Assembly (NCBI GenBank): GCA_015478655.1
Contig: JADMIJ010000007.1
Span: 30,045-94,044, forward strand
DNA length: 64,000 nt
Direction of reading: 5' to 3'
Origin: Acidimicrobiales bacterium
Lineage (GTDB): Bacteria; Actinomycetota; Acidimicrobiia; Acidimicrobiales; RAAP-2
Part shown: piece by piece, positions 25,407-33,523 of the stretch
Layout: every line of letters begins with the position of its first letter
Position numbering within the stretch: the stretch's first letter is position 1
Notes under the pieces: generated by a model
Told to the model about the DNA's origin: nothing
The model's input: the letters and a program-made list of their open reading frames with translations, nothing else
The model's database searches: none
Position numbers and translations under genes: made by a program

Positions 25407-26225
25407 GTGGAGCTCACCGCCCGGGCGAAGCTCACCCTCACGTTGAGGGTTACGGGGGTCAGGTCCGACGGGCATCACCTGCTGGAGTGCGAGATGGTCA
25501 CGCTGGACCTGGCGGACTCCCTGCTCGTGGGGGACGGGGATTCCCTCTCCGTCGTGACCGAGCCGCCGTTCGCTGCCATCTCGCCTGTGCACGATGACCC
25601 GGGACCGCAGCCGGACGCAGCCCTGTCCGGACCCGACAACCTGGTGTCACGGGCACTGGAGGCTACGGGACGGTCGGCACGTGTCGAGCTGGTGAAGCGG
25701 ATCCCCGCCGGAGCCGGCCTCGGCGGCGGGTCGGCCGACGCCGCCGCCCTCCTGCGCTGGGCCGGCCGCCCCGACACCTCCCTGGCGGCACGTTTGGGCG
25801 CCGATGTCCCCTTTTGTATCGAGGGTGGGCGGGCGATGGTCCGCGGCATCGGCGAGGAGATCACGCCCCTGCCCTTCGAGGAGTGGCACTTCGTCCTCCT
25901 CCTGCTTCCCTTCGGCGTGGCCACCGGGGCCGTCTATCAGGCGTGGGACGAACTGTCCCGGTGCGGGGCCCTGCCCACGCCAGCGGCCACCTCCAACGAT
26001 CTCGAAGAGGCGGCGCTGCGGGTCGAACCTCGTCTCGGCCTGTGGAGGGACGCCCTGGCGGAGGCGTCCGGGCAGCGCCCCCGGCTGGCCGGCAGCGGCT
26101 CGACCTGGTTCATCGAGGGTGATCCGGACCAATCGGGCCTGCGAGGAAGACAGTGGCTGCACCTGGGGGACGAGAGGGCGCTGCTGGTTCCGGTGACGAC
26201 CACCCCGCCACTTCACCAGGAATAG
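25407..26225 (+). CDS. ispE: 4-diphosphocytidyl-2-C-methyl-D-erythritol kinase
   Basis: GHMP kinase of the MEP isoprenoid pathway. It begins ELTARAKLTLTLRV (A-x-A-K-x-x-L is the substrate-binding strand), has SDGHHLLECEMV, then the ATP-binding PAGAGLGGGSADAAALL and the C-terminal LAGSGSTWFI motif. The usual Asn of A-K-x-N is Thr. The GTG, only 2 nt after a TACC, is the only start that places the motif at the N-terminus; 272 residues is slightly short. Operon with rsmA. Confidence 0.92.
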   Translation: MELTARAKLTLTLRVTGVRSDGHHLLECEMVTLDLADSLLVGDGDSLSVVTEPPFAAISPVHDDPGPQPDAALSGPDNLVSRALEATGRSARVELVKRIPAGAGLGGGSADAAALLRWAGRPDTSLAARLGADVPFCIEGGRAMVRGIGEEITPLPFEEWHFVLLLLPFGVATGAVYQAWDELSRCGALPTPAATSNDLEEAALRVEPRLGLWRDALAEASGQRPRLAGSGSTWFIEGDPDQSGLRGRQWLHLGDERALLVPVTTTPPLHQE

Positions 26226-26247
26226 CTGCTCCTGGACCGGGACCGTG

Positions 26248-26275
26248 CAACCGGGGCGCCTCAACCGGGGCGCCT
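26248..26275. repeat. 14-bp tandem duplication between ispE and bS22
   Basis: Two exact copies of CAACCGGGGCGCCT. They sit inside a larger stem whose arms GGACCGG (just before) and CCGGTCC (just after) are complementary, so the unit may act as a terminator between the convergent ispE and bS22 genes. Confidence 0.55.
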
Positions 26276-26340
26276 CACCGGTCCGTGGGTTGGGCGCCTG
26301 GCCGTCGGCCTGAGAGCGGGGCGCCCGCCTGAGATCGGGA

Positions 26341-26442
26341 CTACTTGCCCGCCGCCCGCCGCTGCCACCGAGTGGCCTTCAGCATCTTCTTGTGCTTCTT
26401 CTTGCGCATGCGCTTGCGGCGCTTCTTGATGAGGGATCCCAT
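26341..26442 (-). CDS. 30S ribosomal protein bS22 (AURKAIP1/COX24 domain)
   Basis: A 33-residue, extremely basic protein: MGSLIKKRRKRMRKKKHKKM begins it and ATRWQRRAAGK ends it. The opening G-S-x-I-K-K-R-R-K-R-M-x-K-K-K-H and the length match, from memory, mycobacterial bS22, a small-subunit protein. The domain is shared with mitochondrial COX24/AURKAIP1. TAGGGT lies 10 nt before the ATG. It lies downstream of the histidine kinase on the same strand but probably has its own promoter. Confidence 0.88.
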   Translation of the reverse strand: MGSLIKKRRKRMRKKKHKKMLKATRWQRRAAGK

Positions 26443-26495
26443 GTCGACCGGCACCCTAGCCGACCAGGTCATTTTGCGCCATGCGGGCACCGATC

Positions 26496-27893
26496 TCAGT
26501 CGTCGCTCGCCGCCCCGACGGGCGCCGGCACAACCGGGAGGCTGAACCGGAACAGCGCCCCCCCACCTTCGGCGTGGTAGACGTTCACGGCGCCGCCCTC
26601 GTCGCGGGCCACCTGGGCCACGATGGCCAGGCCCAGGCCGGAGCCAGGTTGCGCCCGGGCGCCCGGGGCCCGGTAGAAGCGGTCAAAGATGAAGTCGACG
26701 TCACTGGCGTCGACCCCGGGGCCGTGGTCCCGCACCACCACCACCCCGTCCGAGCAGGTGATTTCCACCACCCCGCCGTCGGGACTCCACTTGAGGGCGT
26801 TGTCGAGCAGGTTGTCGACGGCCCGCGCGATCCGTGGTGACGAGCCGGAGACCCAGGTCGGAGCCACGATGGCTTCGAAGACCACCCCCCGGCTCCGACC
26901 GTGGGTGGTGGCCACCTCGACCGCCTCGAGCACCACCAGGTCGAGCCGGATGGGCTCGGTGGTCAGGTGGGGTTGCTCCCCCCGGGCCAGCTCGGCCAGG
27001 TCGCCGACCAGACTGGTCAGCTCGTCCATCTGGGTCAGGACGTCGCTGATGAGCACCTCCCGCTCGTCGGGAGTGAGCTCCTCGATGCGGCGGGCCACCT
27101 CCATGTTGGTCCGGAGGCTGGTCAACGGCGTCCGCAGCTCGTGGGAGGCGTCCAGCACGAGCTGGCGCTGGCTCTCGCGGGAGGTGTCGAGGGCCACCAG
27201 CAGCCGGTTGAAGGCCCGCCGCAATCGCCCGAGCTCATCGGGCCCGCCCGGGTCGAGGCGCTGGGACACGTCCGGGGTCTCGGCGAGCTCCTCGACGGTC
27301 CGGGTGAAGTTGTTGAGCGGTCGCAGCACGGTGCGGCCCACGATCAGGCCGAGCACCACGGCAACGGTGATCCCGACGAGGACGATCAGCCACAGCGCGT
27401 AGGCCAGGTGGCGAAGCTCCTCGTTGACTCCCGTCAGGGGTGCGGTGATCTGCAGCGCGGCCCCGTTGGTGATGGAGACGAACCCGCTGTTGCCCCGATA
27501 GGGGGGACCGGGCGGGATGGCGACGACGATCTCACGGACATTGGTCCCGTTGACGGTGGTGGAGAGGTACTGGTCCCTCTGCGTGCCCTGGCTGGCCGCG
27601 GCGGTCCTCACCACGTCGGTGATGGGAAGCACGACAGGGTCGCCGGGGTAGGTGGTGCCGTTGGACAGGACCACCTGCGAGCAGTTTCCGGCCGTGGCGC
27701 CCGTGCCGCACACATTGCCGATGCTGATGGTGTTGGGGTCACCGATGAGCACCCGGGCCGTCTGGCTCAGCGTCACGTCGATGGAGCCCACCAGCGAGTT
27801 GTAGGCCACGACATAGGTGGCGATGGAGCCGAGGACGACCACGACGAGGACGGCCGTGGTGGCGGTGAGGACGAGGCGGCCGCGGAACGTCAC
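26496..27893 (-). CDS. Sensor histidine kinase, MprB-like
   Basis: 465-residue membrane sensor: TM1 at about 7-28, an extracytoplasmic domain to about 162 with two Cys (62, 71), TM2 at about 164-186, HAMP (187-240), HisKA with H251 in LDASHELRTPLTSL, then HATPase with DNLLDNALKW and VVRDHGPGVD. It should phosphorylate the response regulator encoded 51 bases upstream in the same operon. The stimulus is unknown; the Mpr family often senses envelope stress. Confidence 0.93.
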   Translation of the reverse strand: MTFRGRLVLTATTAVLVVVVLGSIATYVVAYNSLVGSIDVTLSQTARVLIGDPNTISIGNVCGTGATAGNCSQVVLSNGTTYPGDPVVLPITDVVRTAAASQGTQRDQYLSTTVNGTNVREIVVAIPPGPPYRGNSGFVSITNGAALQITAPLTGVNEELRHLAYALWLIVLVGITVAVVLGLIVGRTVLRPLNNFTRTVEELAETPDVSQRLDPGGPDELGRLRRAFNRLLVALDTSRESQRQLVLDASHELRTPLTSLRTNMEVARRIEELTPDEREVLISDVLTQMDELTSLVGDLAELARGEQPHLTTEPIRLDLVVLEAVEVATTHGRSRGVVFEAIVAPTWVSGSSPRIARAVDNLLDNALKWSPDGGVVEITCSDGVVVVRDHGPGVDASDVDFIFDRFYRAPGARAQPGSGLGLAIVAQVARDEGGAVNVYHAEGGGALFRFSLPVVPAPVGAASDD

Positions 27894-27944
27894 CGCTGCG
27901 GCGCCGATCTCATCGACACCAACCGGTTGGGCGGGGGAACCGGC

Positions 27945-28616
27945 TCAAGGCTCGCGGAGCACATAACCCACGCCTCGGGCCGTGTGGATGAGCCGCGGCT
28001 CGTCGCCGGCCTCGGTCTTGCGGCGCAGATAGCCCACGTAGACGGCGAGCGAATTGGTGCCCGAGTCGAAGGTGTACCCCCACACCCGATCGAGGATCAG
28101 CTCGCGGGTCAGGACCTGTCGGGGGTGGCGCAGCAGCAGTTCGAGCAGGTCGAACTCGATCCGGGTCAGGGTGAAATGGCGATCGCCCCGGCTGGCCTCC
28201 CGGGTGACCGGGTCGAGACTGAGGTCGGCGAAGCGGAGGATGTCCCCGGCGTCGTCGGGGCGGCGCCGGAGCAGCGCCCGCAAGCGGGCCAGCAGCTCGG
28301 CGAGGGCGAACGGCTTCACCAGGTAGTCGTCCGCCCCCACGTCGAGGCCCTGGACCCGGTCGTTGATGGCGTCCCTGGCCGTGAGCATGAGGACCGGCAT
28401 GTCGCTGTCGGCCGCCCGCAGCCGGCGGCACACCTCGATCCCGTCGATGCCGGGGAGCCCGATGTCCAGGATCATGGCGTCGGGGGGGCGGATGGCGACC
28501 TCCTCGAGAGCCTGGGGGCCGTCACCGGCCAGGGAGACCTCGTAGCCCTCGAGGCGGAGGGCACGATTGAGGGCCCCGCTGACCGCCGGATCGTCGTCGA
28601 CCACGAGGACTCTCAT
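27945..28616 (-). CDS. OmpR-family response regulator, MprA-like
   Basis: 223 residues: receiver domain with D7-D8, phospho-acceptor D51 in [10 protein letters not shown], and K101 in DDYLVKPF. A winged-helix DNA-binding domain follows (about 125-222, ending [10 protein letters not shown]). It is the first gene of the two-component operon. TAGGCT lies 9 nt before the ATG. Likely activated by the downstream kinase and possibly autoregulated, though no direct repeat is visible at the promoter. Confidence 0.94.
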   Translation of the reverse strand: MRVLVVDDDPAVSGALNRALRLEGYEVSLAGDGPQALEEVAIRPPDAMILDIGLPGIDGIEVCRRLRAADSDMPVLMLTARDAINDRVQGLDVGADDYLVKPFALAELLARLRALLRRRPDDAGDILRFADLSLDPVTREASRGDRHFTLTRIEFDLLELLLRHPRQVLTRELILDRVWGYTFDSGTNSLAVYVGYLRRKTEAGDEPRLIHTARGVGYVLREP

Positions 28617-28751
28617 CGGGCCGGGAGCCTATCGGGGCCGCGTCTCCTTGCCGTGGCAGGCGCCCACTGCGGCGCAGGTCACCGGGGTCTTGTCCGGTTC
28701 GGAACGGTGGCGGGCAGGCCGGGTGCGTGGTGGCAGCGGGAGTAGCCTTGT

Positions 28752-28778
28752 GGATCGCCGGTCGCGGACCGGCGATCC
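28752..28778 (+). promoter_or_regulatory. Perfect 12-bp inverted repeat abutting the tRNA-Gln 5' end
   Basis: GGATCGCCGGTC and GACCGGCGATCC form a perfect 12-bp stem around GCG. It ends 2 nt before the mature tRNA. A TAGCCT at 28743-28748 just upstream could be the tRNA promoter -10. The stem could be a precursor-leader hairpin, a terminator for read-through, or a protein-binding site. Confidence 0.6.
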
Positions 28779-28780
28779 AT

Positions 28781-28853
28781 TCCGAGGTAGTTCAATTGGC
28801 AGAACGCTGGCCTTTGGAGCCAGATGTTGGAGGTTCGAGCCCTCCCCTCGGAG
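28781..28853 (+). tRNA. tRNA-Gln (anticodon UUG)
   Basis: A full cloverleaf: acceptor TCCGAGG/CCTCGGA, D-stem GTTC/GAAC, anticodon stem CTGGC/GCCAG with loop CTTTGGA (anticodon TTG), variable ATGTT, T-stem GGAGG/CCTCC with TTCGAGC, and discriminator G. The 3' CCA is not encoded (CGC follows). Confidence 0.96.
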
Positions 28854-28964
28854 CGCCACGGCCGCTCATGTCATCCCGGCTTCGCTTCGAGAGCCCTGGT
28901 CTCGAGCGTTCTGAGATGGACACGGTCCACATAAGTGACCAGGTGGGCCGTCTTCGGGGTGAAC

Positions 28965-28986
28965 GTATTACAAAACGTGATACAAT
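28965..28986 (+). promoter_or_regulatory. Operator/promoter of the toxin-antitoxin operon
   Basis: GTATTAC-AAAAC-GTGATAC is an inverted repeat with one mismatch. It overlaps TACAAT (28981-28986), an excellent -10 only 7 nt before the antitoxin ATG, so the mRNA should be leaderless. A ribbon-helix-helix protein bound here would block its own promoter. The stretch is visibly AT-richer than its surroundings. Confidence 0.55.
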
Positions 28987-28993
28987 CTGCTCG

Positions 28994-29233
28994 ATGGCCT
29001 CTGCAGTTTCGGTCCGACTCGACGACGAAGTCCAGCGGGCGCTGCACACACTTGAAGCCTCCGGCATGAGTCGATCCGAAGCCATCAGGAAGTCGATTCT
29101 CGATGCGGCGACGGCGCTCCGGCGTAAGGAGGCGATCCGGGCTGAGGTCGCAGCTCTGGGAGCAGACGAGGACGACCTCAAGGAAATGCACGAGGTTGCG
29201 TCATTCATGGAGAGCCTTCGTGCGCAGGGGTGA
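28994..29233 (+). CDS. Ribbon-helix-helix antitoxin (MazE-like)
   Basis: 79 residues. ASAVSVRLDDEVQRALH is the DNA-binding beta-strand and first helix of a CopG/RHH domain, and SGMSRSEAIRKSI the second helix. The acidic tail (ADEDDLKEMHEV) is the likely toxin-wrapping segment. Gram-positive MazE proteins are often of RHH type. The ATG is preferred because it lies 7 nt after a strong -10. Overlaps the toxin gene by 14 bases. Confidence 0.85.
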   Translation: MASAVSVRLDDEVQRALHTLEASGMSRSEAIRKSILDAATALRRKEAIRAEVAALGADEDDLKEMHEVASFMESLRAQG

Positions 29234-29537
29234 CGTTCACGAACTGCGCCTTCCGAAGGGTGTGGGGCATGAGCAGCGGGGCCTCCGTTACGGAGTCATC
29301 GTTCAGGCCGACACACTTCTTCCTCGCTCGGTCGTGTTGATGGCGCCCACGTCGACGAGGGCGCGCCCCGCAACGTTTCGACCTGAGCTTGCCATTGGCG
29401 GGGAGACGACGCGGGTGCTTGTCGAACAGGTCGGAGCGGTTCACGTGAACCGCTTGGGCGACCTCGTCAGACACGCAAGCATCGAGGAACTTTGGGGGAT
29501 CGACGAGAGTTTGATGACCGTGCTCGGCCTCAGTTGA
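29220..29537 (+). CDS. mazF: MazF/PemK-family endoribonuclease toxin
   Basis: 105 residues from a GTG inside the antitoxin gene. RRGDVHELRLP is the R-G-D-(I/V) opening of the PemK/MazF SH3-like barrel, with the catalytic Arg expected later (here in the QRGLRYGVIVQ region, where the family has R-P-x-(V/L)-V-(I/V)). STRARPATFRPEL and VEQVGAVHVNRL follow the family strand pattern. It would cleave mRNA when free of antitoxin. The family's conserved Pro after Arg is replaced (GLRYG), so activity should be tested. Confidence 0.82.
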   Translation: MRRGDVHELRLPKGVGHEQRGLRYGVIVQADTLLPRSVVLMAPTSTRARPATFRPELAIGGETTRVLVEQVGAVHVNRLGDLVRHASIEELWGIDESLMTVLGLS

Positions 29538-29577
29538 GGCGGTATTGCGGACCGGCGACAGGCCCAGTCCCTCCGCG

Positions 29578-31413
29578 CTAGCCAGCCTTGCGGGACCGAC
29601 TGCGCTGGCGGCCGCGGGTGGCGGCGCTGAGCACGACCTTGCGCAATCGCACGGACTTGGGGGTGACCTCGACGCACTCGTCGTCGGCGATGAACTCGAG
29701 GGCCTGCTCCAGCGAGAGCAACAAGGGGGGTGTCAGGCGGATGGCCTCGTCGGCCGAGGCGGACCGGATGTTGGTCTGCTTCTTCTCCTTGGTCGGGTTG
29801 ACGTCCATCTCCTCGTCTCGGGCGTTCTCCCCGATGACCATGCCCTCGTAGACCTCGGTGGCCGGGGCCACCAGCAACAGCCCGCGTTCCTGGAGGCTCA
29901 TCAGCGTGTACCCGGTGGTCAGCCCGCGCCGATCGGCCACCATCGAGCCGTTCCGCTTGGTCTTGAGCTCGCCGTGCCAGGGCTCCCACCCGTCGAACAC
30001 GTGGTGGAGCATGCCCGTGCCCCGGGTCTCGGTCATGAACTCGGTGCGGAAGCCGACCAGTCCCCGGGCCGGGACCCGGTAGTCCATCCGCACCCAGCCG
30101 GTGCCGTGGTTGACCATCTCGACGAGGGTCCCCTTGCGCAGGGCCATGAGCTGGGTGACCACGCCGAGGTAGTCGTCGGGCACGTCGATGGCCACCCGTT
30201 CCATCGGCTCGTGGACCTTGCCGTCGATGTCGCGGGTGACGACCTGGGGCTTGCCCACGGTCATCTCGAACCCCTCGCGCCGCATGGTCTCGACCAGCAC
30301 GGCCAGCTGCAGCTCGCCCCGGCCCTGCACCTCCCAGGTGTCCGGGCGCTCGGTAGTTGCCACCCGGAGGGAGACATTGCCGACCAGTTCGGACTCGAGC
30401 CGGCTCAGGATCTGTCGGGCGGTGACTTTGCTGCCGTCGACACCGGCCAGCGGGGACGTGTTGATGCCGATGGTCATGGACAGGCTGGGCTCGTCGACGG
30501 TGATGACGGGCAGGGGGCGGGGATCATCGGGGTCGGCCAACGTCTCGCCGATGGTGATCTCGGCCATGCCGGCCACGGCGGCGATCTCGCCCGGCCCGGC
30601 TGCGTCGGCATCCACCCGGTCCAGGGCGTCGGTGATGTACAGCTCGGTGATCTTGGTGCGCTCGATGGAGCCATCGAGCTTGCACCAGGCCACGGTCGAC
30701 CCCTTGCGCAGGGTGCCGTTGTGAACCCGGCAGATGGCCAGGCGACCGAGGTAGGGAGAGGCGTCGAGGTTCGACACGATGGCCTGCAGGGGCGCGTCAG
30801 GGTCGAAGTGCGGCGCGGGGATGCGGTCGACGATGGCTTGGAACAGGGGCTCGAGGTCGGTCCCCTCCACACCCTGTTCGGTGGCGGCCCAGCCGGCCCG
30901 GGCGTTGGCGAACAGGATGGGGAAGTCGATCTGGTGCTCGTCGGCGTCGAGGTCGAGGAACAGCTCCTCCACCTCGTGGACCACCTCGTCGATGCGGGCG
31001 TCGGCCCGGTCGACCTTGTTGACCACCAGGACGACCGGCAGCCGGGCCTCGAGCGCCTTGCGGAGCACGAACCGGGTCTGGGGGAGGGGTCCCTCGGACG
31101 CGTCCACTAGGAGGAGGACGCCGTCGACCATGGTCAGGCCCCGCTCGACCTCGCCCCCGAAGTCGGCGTGGCCGGGGGTGTCGATGATGTTGATCTTGAC
31201 CCCGTTGTGGAGGACGGCGGTGTTCTTGGCCAGGATGGTGATGCCCTTCTCACGCTCCAGGTCCCCCGAGTCCATGACCCGCTCGTTGACCGACTCGTTG
31301 GCCCGGAAGGCGCCGGACTGCCACAGCATGGCGTCCACCAGGGTGGTCTTCCCGTGGTCGACGTGGGCCACGATGGCCACGTTCCGGATGTCGTCGCGAG
31401 TCTGCAGGGGCAT
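29578..31413 (-). CDS. typA: Translational GTPase TypA/BipA
   Basis: Ribosome-binding GTPase of the EF-G superfamily involved in stress adaptation and late 50S assembly. 611 residues: G1 VAHVDHGKTTLVDAM, switch II DTPGHADFGGEVER, NKVDRADAR (G4), domain II, III and V modules, and the TypA-specific C-terminal domain (KEKKQTNIRSA and on). The basic RGRQRSRSRKAG tail is typical of actinobacterial members. A TAGCCT element lies 9 nt before the ATG. Confidence 0.97.
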   Translation of the reverse strand: MPLQTRDDIRNVAIVAHVDHGKTTLVDAMLWQSGAFRANESVNERVMDSGDLEREKGITILAKNTAVLHNGVKINIIDTPGHADFGGEVERGLTMVDGVLLLVDASEGPLPQTRFVLRKALEARLPVVLVVNKVDRADARIDEVVHEVEELFLDLDADEHQIDFPILFANARAGWAATEQGVEGTDLEPLFQAIVDRIPAPHFDPDAPLQAIVSNLDASPYLGRLAICRVHNGTLRKGSTVAWCKLDGSIERTKITELYITDALDRVDADAAGPGEIAAVAGMAEITIGETLADPDDPRPLPVITVDEPSLSMTIGINTSPLAGVDGSKVTARQILSRLESELVGNVSLRVATTERPDTWEVQGRGELQLAVLVETMRREGFEMTVGKPQVVTRDIDGKVHEPMERVAIDVPDDYLGVVTQLMALRKGTLVEMVNHGTGWVRMDYRVPARGLVGFRTEFMTETRGTGMLHHVFDGWEPWHGELKTKRNGSMVADRRGLTTGYTLMSLQERGLLLVAPATEVYEGMVIGENARDEEMDVNPTKEKKQTNIRSASADEAIRLTPPLLLSLEQALEFIADDECVEVTPKSVRLRKVVLSAATRGRQRSRSRKAG

Positions 31414-31422
31414 GGGTTGTGC

Positions 31423-31428
31423 AGGCTA
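31423..31428 (-). promoter_or_regulatory. Candidate -10 of typA
   Basis: TAGCCT (minus strand), 9 nt before the typA ATG, in the same GGTAGCCT context as at pepN. This separates typA from the pilin operon that ends about 84 bases further up. Confidence 0.35.
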
Positions 31429-31511
31429 CCCGCCGGTCGGAGGGGCTCCGGTCGCGGTGGAGCCTCGTCGACGAGCGGCGATGCACTTCGTGGGCGCATC
31501 GCGCCGGCGGG

Positions 31512-33518
31512 TCAGGACGCCGCTGTGCAGCTCCCCGTGCCGGCCGCGGTCGACCCGGCAATGGGGAAGGTCGGTGCCGGCAGTGGGCTCGGTGTGGCTT
31601 GCGGGGGCGGGCAGCTCGGCTCCTTGCCCGTGTAGGTCTCGGCCGAGGAGTCGAGGGCCCACGAGGCCGTCCCCGGCGTGAGGTAGTAGGGGGGTCCGTA
31701 GAGGGTGAGGCGCGGGTCCCACAGGTAGTACTTGAGGTAGCCGGTCCCCGACCCCCCGAACGTCCCTACCGGCCCGCGGGCATTCTGCTGGATCGAGCCG
31801 TAGACGGTCAGCTGACCTTCTCGACCCTGTGCGTCGTAGTTGTTGACCACGAAGGACTGCTTGAGCCCGAGCAGGGTGGCGTCGATGGTGAGGCCCTGGG
31901 CCCCGGCGCTCCCCGTGGCCGTGCTCGGGTCACACAGCGGCGCCGGCAGCGCCCCGCCCGTACCGCACGCCGGGAGGGTCTGCGGCGGGCCACTGAAGAA
32001 GCCCAAGGTGGTGTTGTCGAGGGGGCGGTTGACCTCGACGTAGTTGTTGGCGATGAGACCCAGGGTGTCGTTGGTGCCGGTCAGGGCGCTGTTGTAGTTG
32101 CACAGGCTCTGGGACGCCGTGCCCGCCCACGTGCAGTCGTTGTAGGTCAGCTTGCCGTCGATGATCACGTTGTTGTTGGCGGCGATGGTCAGGTGACCGG
32201 AGAGGCTGCCGCTGACGAAGGCGTCCGCTTCGTTGTCGGCTGTTCCGCTGGCGCCGTAGTAGCAGTTGGGACAGTTGGTCTGGATCTGGGAGGCGTAAGG
32301 GTTGGCCGTCGAGTCGAAGGGGTTGGCCCCGGCCCTGTACCCGTTGGGATTGGTGAGGGCGTTATAGGCAAGGGCCGGACCCTGGTCGACGTAGACGACC
32401 CCGTTCTGGGGCAGATTGCCGATGCCGTTGGTGGGGCAGCTGTTGGGGTTGACGACAGGGAGGTTCATCTGGTCGACCCCGGCGATGCTGATCGTGTCGG
32501 CGCTGGTCACCGTCATCTTGCCCACCCCGCCGACCACTGAGAGAGTCACCGTGGTCGGCCCCACGTAGTAACAGCCCCCCTGTTTGGCGATGGCCGCCAG
32601 CTGCGAGTTGTCAACCGGGAGTGGCTCCTTCACGTGCCCGAAACCGCTGCCTGCCGCGGTGTAGTTGCCGGCGTCGAGGCCGCTGCAGGCGGGCTTGTCG
32701 TCGGCGCCGATTCCGTCGTTGACGAACAGGCAGTTGGGATCGGCGGTATTGACCGTCCCGCTGAACACCGGGCTCCCGCTGATGTAGAGGGAGTCGTTTG
32801 AGTACACGGGGCCGAACAGGTTGTCGCCGCTAATGAAGGAGACGGCGTTGCACGGTGTGCCGCCAACCTGATTCCCGTTGAGGTTCCGACCCTGGTTGTA
32901 GAAGTAGTCGCAGTCGGTGGCCGTCCCGGTGGGGAACTCGGACGACTCGTAGTTGGACCACCACACCCCGTTCAGGAATCCGTTCTGTGGGGTGAACCTG
33001 GCCACCGTGGAGTAGAAGACGTTCTTGCCCGGGAAGCCCGCGGCCCCGACGATCTGGACCTCGAGGTACTTGATGGCACTGGTGGCGTCCTTGACCGAGA
33101 CGGGGTTGTCGAACTTGTAGTACTCGGGGATGACCCCGTTGCCCACGTCGGTGCCGGGCACCACGCTCCAGGTCTGGTAGTTGAGGCCGGCGCATTGCGG
33201 GCTGCCCGTGGCCGGCGGGCCCACCGAGTAGTTGGCCGAGGAGTTGCAGGCGGCCAGGTAGGGGTTGGCGTTGATGGCGTTCTGATAGGCGTTGAGCCCT
33301 GAGGCCAGGGCCCGGTAGGCATAGCGCTGGATCGAGGCCTGGGTCAGGATGGGGTCGTTCTTGACGATGGAGTTGACCATCACGCCGCCGAAGATCGAGA
33401 GCATGACCACAAAGGCCACCACCACCACCAGGGCTGCTTGACCTTGGTCCGCCGGTGAGTGCCGATCGGTGCGTCTCCGGAGGGTCGACGGGGAGTACGA
33501 GCGTGGGCGCGTGGACAT
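31512..33518 (-). CDS. PilX-like pilus assembly protein, 668 aa
   Basis: One N-terminal hydrophobic helix (ALVVVVAFVVMLSIFGGVM, about residues 29-47) directly after a short basic and polar lead (ADQGQ) resembles the PilX N-terminal motif. There is no classical prepilin G|xxxxE. The large exported part has paired-Cys loops and repeated polar strands (SGDNLFGPVYSNDSLYISG; LTIAANNNVIIDGKLTYN) like a right-handed beta-helix, seen in actinobacterial pilus-associated proteins. It starts 5 bases after the PilW-like gene and ends the three-gene operon. A minor structural subunit is likely; exact role unknown. Confidence 0.72.
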   Translation of the reverse strand: MSTRPRSYSPSTLRRRTDRHSPADQGQAALVVVVAFVVMLSIFGGVMVNSIVKNDPILTQASIQRYAYRALASGLNAYQNAINANPYLAACNSSANYSVGPPATGSPQCAGLNYQTWSVVPGTDVGNGVIPEYYKFDNPVSVKDATSAIKYLEVQIVGAAGFPGKNVFYSTVARFTPQNGFLNGVWWSNYESSEFPTGTATDCDYFYNQGRNLNGNQVGGTPCNAVSFISGDNLFGPVYSNDSLYISGSPVFSGTVNTADPNCLFVNDGIGADDKPACSGLDAGNYTAAGSGFGHVKEPLPVDNSQLAAIAKQGGCYYVGPTTVTLSVVGGVGKMTVTSADTISIAGVDQMNLPVVNPNSCPTNGIGNLPQNGVVYVDQGPALAYNALTNPNGYRAGANPFDSTANPYASQIQTNCPNCYYGASGTADNEADAFVSGSLSGHLTIAANNNVIIDGKLTYNDCTWAGTASQSLCNYNSALTGTNDTLGLIANNYVEVNRPLDNTTLGFFSGPPQTLPACGTGGALPAPLCDPSTATGSAGAQGLTIDATLLGLKQSFVVNNYDAQGREGQLTVYGSIQQNARGPVGTFGGSGTGYLKYYLWDPRLTLYGPPYYLTPGTASWALDSSAETYTGKEPSCPPPQATPSPLPAPTFPIAGSTAAGTGSCTAAS

Positions 33519-33523
33519 GGGAT

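Noticed and set aside
29441..29989. 182-codon minus-strand open frame across the typA 3' end and toxin gene
   Set aside because: It is typA in another frame followed by antisense of mazF. Arg/Gly/His-rich with no domain.
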